In this document: positions 6,112-8,781 of the stretch, one piece after another
Numbering within the stretch: the first letter of the stretch is position 1
How the letters are laid out: every line of letters begins with the position of its first letter
Assembly (NCBI GenBank): GCA_006226895.1
Contig: SBFN01000244.1
Coordinates: forward strand, 1 to 8,781
DNA: 8,781 nucleotides
Direction: 5' to 3'
DNA from: Deltaproteobacteria bacterium
GTDB lineage: Bacteria > Desulfobacterota > Desulfuromonadia > Desulfuromonadales > BM103
Translations under genes and position numbers: made by a program
The notes under the pieces: generated by a model
The model's input: the letters and a program-made list of their open reading frames with translations, nothing else
Database searches by the model: none
What the model was told of the DNA's origin: nothing

Positions 6112-6136
6112 TAGCAGCCTGTCGGACAGGCTGCTA
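6112..6136 (+). repeat. REP-like perfect palindrome between livK and livH
   Basis: A 12-base arm beginning TAGCAGCC (6112-6123) is repeated exactly in inverse orientation (6125-6136) around a single G, so the RNA would fold as a stem of about 10 bp with a TCGGA-type small loop. No T-run follows, so it is not an intrinsic terminator. The sequence resembles intergenic hairpin repeats I recall from Geobacter-type genomes, but its copy number here cannot be seen. The rest of this gap (6012-6184) is AT-rich. It contains a small ATCAA/TTGAT hairpin (6046-6058) and a weak promoter-like pair (TTGATG 6054-6059, TAGAGT 6077-6082) that might serve livH. Confidence 0.6.
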
Positions 6137-6184
6137 ACGGGCCTTGCAACACTCACAATAATTATTTCAAGGAAGTCGTGTCTA

Positions 6185-7096
6185 GTGGATTTCATTATTC
6201 AAAATGTTTTGAACGCCCTGCAGTGGGGGAGCTTTTACGCTCTCATTGCTCTAGGCTACACCCTGGTTTACGGGGTGCTGCGCTTGATCAACTTCGCCCA
6301 TGGCGATATCTTCATGGTCGGGGCCTACATCTCCTTTTTCTTGGCCAGCTTCCTGATCGGCCCTATCGTCGGACTATCCCCGGCGATGGCCTTCATCATC
6401 ATTGTGCCCCTGACCATGGTTCTGACCTCGCTCGTCGGCGTGACCCTGGAGCGGATCGCCTACCGGCCCCTGCGGCGCAAAGGCGCACACCGGCTCTACG
6501 TGGTCATCACTGCGCTGATGTGCGGTCTGGTCCTCGAGTACTCGAACCTGGCCTTGCTCGGCGCCAGCCGCTTGAAGTTCCCAGAGTTAATTGAAAAACA
6601 GATCTGGCACTTGGGCGGCGTCACCCTGACCAACCTCAAGGTCATGGTTATCGTGGCCGCCATTCTGGTCTTCCTGTTTCTGCAGTGGGTGGTAACCCGT
6701 ACGCGGGTCGGAATGGCGATGCGGGCCATCTCTTATGATAAATTCGCAATCCCGCTGATGGGTATTCCCGTTGACCAGATCATCGTCGTCACCTTTGTTC
6801 TCGGCTCAGGGTTTGCCGGTCTGGCCGGGCTGCTGTTCGCCATGAGCTATCCGGTCCTGGAGCCGTTCATGGGGATGTTGATCGGCTGGAAGGCTTTTAT
6901 TGCCGCAGTGGTTGGCGGCATCGGTGACATCAAGGGGGCGTTTGTCGGCGGCTTCCTGCTCGGCTTCATCGAGGTGGGCGTGGTCTCGGTCTTCCCCTCG
7001 ACCTACCGAGACCTGTTCGCCTTCACCATACTGCTGCTGATTCTGTGGATGAAGCCCTCCGGGCTGTTCGGCATTCCTCAGTCGACCAAGATATAG
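6185..7096 (+). CDS. livH: Branched-chain amino acid ABC transporter permease LivH
   Basis: The 303-residue product is a polytopic inner-membrane permease of the LivH type, which pairs with LivM to form the transport channel. Visible family marks are LGYTLVYGVLRLINFAHGD (23-41), the ERIAYRPLR loop (89-97), RTRVGMAMRA (162-171) and the ATPase-coupling GGIGDIKGAFVGG segment (244-256). About eight hydrophobic segments can be seen and the length is normal for LivH. The start is GTG at 6185 with AAGGAAG (6169-6175) nine bases before it; the frame beginning at the nearby GTG 6178 is out of phase and lacks family features. livM follows after 16 bases, so the two are co-transcribed. The 232-base gap from livK holds a terminator and a palindrome, so livH is probably expressed less than livK. 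Confidence 0.93.
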   Translation: MDFIIQNVLNALQWGSFYALIALGYTLVYGVLRLINFAHGDIFMVGAYISFFLASFLIGPIVGLSPAMAFIIIVPLTMVLTSLVGVTLERIAYRPLRRKGAHRLYVVITALMCGLVLEYSNLALLGASRLKFPELIEKQIWHLGGVTLTNLKVMVIVAAILVFLFLQWVVTRTRVGMAMRAISYDKFAIPLMGIPVDQIIVVTFVLGSGFAGLAGLLFAMSYPVLEPFMGMLIGWKAFIAAVVGGIGDIKGAFVGGFLLGFIEVGVVSVFPSTYRDLFAFTILLLILWMKPSGLFGIPQSTKI

Positions 7097-7112
7097 GTTG
7101 GGAGATAAAGAC

Positions 7113-8183
7113 ATGAAAAAATACTCTCTCAACATACTGCTGGTCGTCTTCGCTATCGGGCTGCTATTCGCGGCCCACTTCCGCATCATCGACAGCTACA
7201 TCCAGATTGTCTTCATGACCATCGGCATCAACATCATGATGTCCACCAGCTTGAATCTGGTCAACGGCAACATGGGCGAATTTACCTGTGGCCACGCCGC
7301 CTTCATGTGCGTGGGCGCCTATATCTCGTCGATCCTCTCAGTTTTCTGTTTCGGTACCAAGTTTGGCGATCCGTTGCTGCCCGCTGCCTCAGTGGTGATT
7401 GTTTTCCCCATCATCCTGCTGATTGGCGGGGCGGTGGCTGCCGTTTCCTCGCTGTTGGTCTCAATTCCATCCTTCAAGACCCGCGACGACTACCTGGCGA
7501 TCATTTCCATTGCCGTCAACTACATGATCATCTCGGCCATAGAGAATATGGACTTCATTGGCGGGTCGCGCGGTTTTCAGGGCATGAAGGATACCACCTG
7601 GGCGATGATCGACATCTTCGATGGCCCATGGATGCTTTTCTGGGTCATCAACTTCACCGTCTTCACGGTCTGGGTCATCCGGCGCTTCATCTCCTCCACC
7701 TACGGCAAGGGCGTCAACGCCATCTGCCAGGACGAGGTGGCGGCCGAGATCATGAGCGTCAACACCAACAAGATCAAAATCATCAATTTTATGGTCGCTG
7801 CCGGCCTGGCGGGGTGCGCGGGCGGTCTTTACGCCCACATCATCGGCTACGTGAACCCGCAATCATTCAATATCCTCAAATCGACTGAGGCTCTGGTCAT
7901 GGTTTATCTCGGCGGCATGGGCTCTCTGTCCGGCGCCATCATTTCCGCCATCATCTTCACCGGCCTGCTGGAAGTGCTCCGCTCCCAGGCCATCATCGAT
8001 GGCCTGCTATCACCGATCACCTTTATGTTTCCCGACTGGGAACCCTCAGCAGGCGTCATCAAGTGGGTTATGATCCCGCTGCTACTGATCATTGTCATGC
8101 AGTTTCGCCCCGAAGGAATCATGGGCAACCGGGAATTGGGAGATGTCTTCCCCAAGTTGAAGAAATTTTACAGGTTTAAATAA
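7113..8183 (+). CDS. livM: Branched-chain amino acid ABC transporter permease LivM
   Basis: The 356-residue product is the second inner-membrane permease, LivM, partner of LivH. Family marks are GEFTCGHAAFMCVGAY (55-70, the usual GQAAFxGxGAY region), DDYLAI (125-130), GGSRGFQGM (150-158), the coupling segment YLGGMGSLSGAI (265-276) and the C-terminal RPEGIMG (332-338). The GEFTCGH form and DDYLAI in place of the common GQA and GDYLAI are modest departures from what I recall as typical. The ATG at 7113 is chosen because GGGAG (7100-7104) lies eight bases upstream; a TTG five codons earlier has no such site. The stop codon overlaps the livG start (TAATG), a sign of translational coupling. Confidence 0.93.
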   Translation: MKKYSLNILLVVFAIGLLFAAHFRIIDSYIQIVFMTIGINIMMSTSLNLVNGNMGEFTCGHAAFMCVGAYISSILSVFCFGTKFGDPLLPAASVVIVFPIILLIGGAVAAVSSLLVSIPSFKTRDDYLAIISIAVNYMIISAIENMDFIGGSRGFQGMKDTTWAMIDIFDGPWMLFWVINFTVFTVWVIRRFISSTYGKGVNAICQDEVAAEIMSVNTNKIKIINFMVAAGLAGCAGGLYAHIIGYVNPQSFNILKSTEALVMVYLGGMGSLSGAIISAIIFTGLLEVLRSQAIIDGLLSPITFMFPDWEPSAGVIKWVMIPLLLIIVMQFRPEGIMGNRELGDVFPKLKKFYRFK

Positions 8184-8781
8184 TGGCACAGACACTAGTA
8201 CAGACAGATAATGCGCCGGTCCTCGAAATCAACGGACTGACGCAACGCTTCGGCGGCCTGACTGCGGTTGACAATTTTAATGTCAAATTGATGCCGGGGA
8301 AACTGACCGGGCTGATCGGCCCCAACGGTGCTGGCAAGACCACAGTCTTCAACCTGGCCAGCGGTTTCTACCAGCCGACCGAGGGTGAAATTCTGGTTGG
8401 AGGCAAATCGACAGCTGGCTTCAAACCACATAAAGTGACCGCCCTCGGCGTTGCCCGCACCTTCCAGAACATCCGCCTCTGGAACGATATGACGGTGCTC
8501 GACAACATCCGTGTCGCCCAGCACTACTGGCTCGGCTATGGCTTCTTCCACAGCGTGGTCCGTAGCAAACGATATAAGCAGCGCGAAGAAGAGATCGCCC
8601 GGGAAGCCCAAGAGTTGCTCGAGGTGTTCGATCTGCAGCGGTTTGCAGGCGAGTTCCCCAAAAACCTGCCTTATGGCACCCAGCGCAAGTTGGAGATCGC
8701 CCGCGCTTTGTCGACCCATCCGAAACTGCTACTGCTCGACGAGCCGGCAGCCGGCCTCAACTCAGCCGACGTTAAAGATCT
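8183..8781 (+). CDS. livG: Branched-chain amino acid ABC transporter ATPase LivG (partial)
   Basis: The frame is open from ATG 8183 to the window edge, giving 199 residues of what is normally a protein of about 255. This cytoplasmic ATPase powers the importer together with LivF. The sequence shows Walker A GPNGAGKT (46-53), the Q-loop glutamine Q95 in ARTFQNIRLW, the LivG-type signature LPYGTQR (162-168) that replaces LSGGQ, and Walker B LLLLDEPAAGLN (182-193). The ARTFQNIRLW and LPYGTQR motifs mark it as LivG rather than LivF. The start overlaps the livM stop by one base and has only a weak AGG upstream, so translation probably depends on ribosomes finishing livM. The last D-loop and H-loop region lies beyond the window, and livF is expected next. 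Confidence 0.93.
   Translation, partial: MAQTLVQTDNAPVLEINGLTQRFGGLTAVDNFNVKLMPGKLTGLIGPNGAGKTTVFNLASGFYQPTEGEILVGGKSTAGFKPHKVTALGVARTFQNIRLWNDMTVLDNIRVAQHYWLGYGFFHSVVRSKRYKQREEEIAREAQELLEVFDLQRFAGEFPKNLPYGTQRKLEIARALSTHPKLLLLDEPAAGLNSADVKD

Noticed and set aside
7461..7862. Long minus-strand frames antisense to livM and livG (also 8195-8719)
   Set aside because: They are shadows of strongly supported transporter genes; the translations have no family motifs and no ribosome binding sites.

Overview
This window looks like a chromosomal stretch from a Gram-negative bacterium. The signs are a LivK-type periplasmic binding protein with a Sec signal peptide, an LPYGTQR-type LivG ATPase, strong purine-rich ribosome binding sites and moderate G+C by eye. 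The gene content and the style of the intergenic hairpins suggest a Desulfuromonas/Geobacter-type anaerobe (Desulfuromonadota). That placement is an inference from memory; no rRNA or other marker gene is present. All convincing genes lie on the + strand. I see no insertion sequence, CRISPR array, tRNA or rRNA.

Left part (1-2319). The window opens inside the last 35 codons of a sensor histidine kinase. A 358-base gap follows (109-466). It holds phased T-tracts, a nested stem-loop, a tandem anti-Shine-Dalgarno-like repeat and a strong intrinsic terminator, which together look like a small RNA gene or an attenuated leader. Next come two overlapping genes: a YdjC/ChbG-family carbohydrate deacetylase and a GT4-type glycosyltransferase. 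Together they could build and then deacetylate an amino-sugar conjugate.

Middle (2320-4788). A single large gene encodes an unusual membrane protein with two transmembrane helices, a linker, a PAS domain, a degenerate histidine-kinase-like region and a complete DEDDh 3'-5' exonuclease domain of the DNA polymerase III epsilon type. It starts at a TTG codon with an excellent ribosome binding site. This is the most unusual gene of the window. A promoter region with a consensus -35 box and a hairpin-containing leader then precede the transporter operon.

Right part (4789-8781). This is a branched-chain (or related hydrophobic) amino acid ABC importer in the order livK-livH-livM-livG, the same order as in the Escherichia coli livKHMGF operon. 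livG is cut by the window edge and livF is expected beyond it. LivK binds substrate in the periplasm, LivH and LivM form the membrane channel, and LivG with the unseen LivF hydrolyses ATP. A strong terminator and a REP-like palindrome sit between livK and livH, which would allow much more binding protein than permease to be made.
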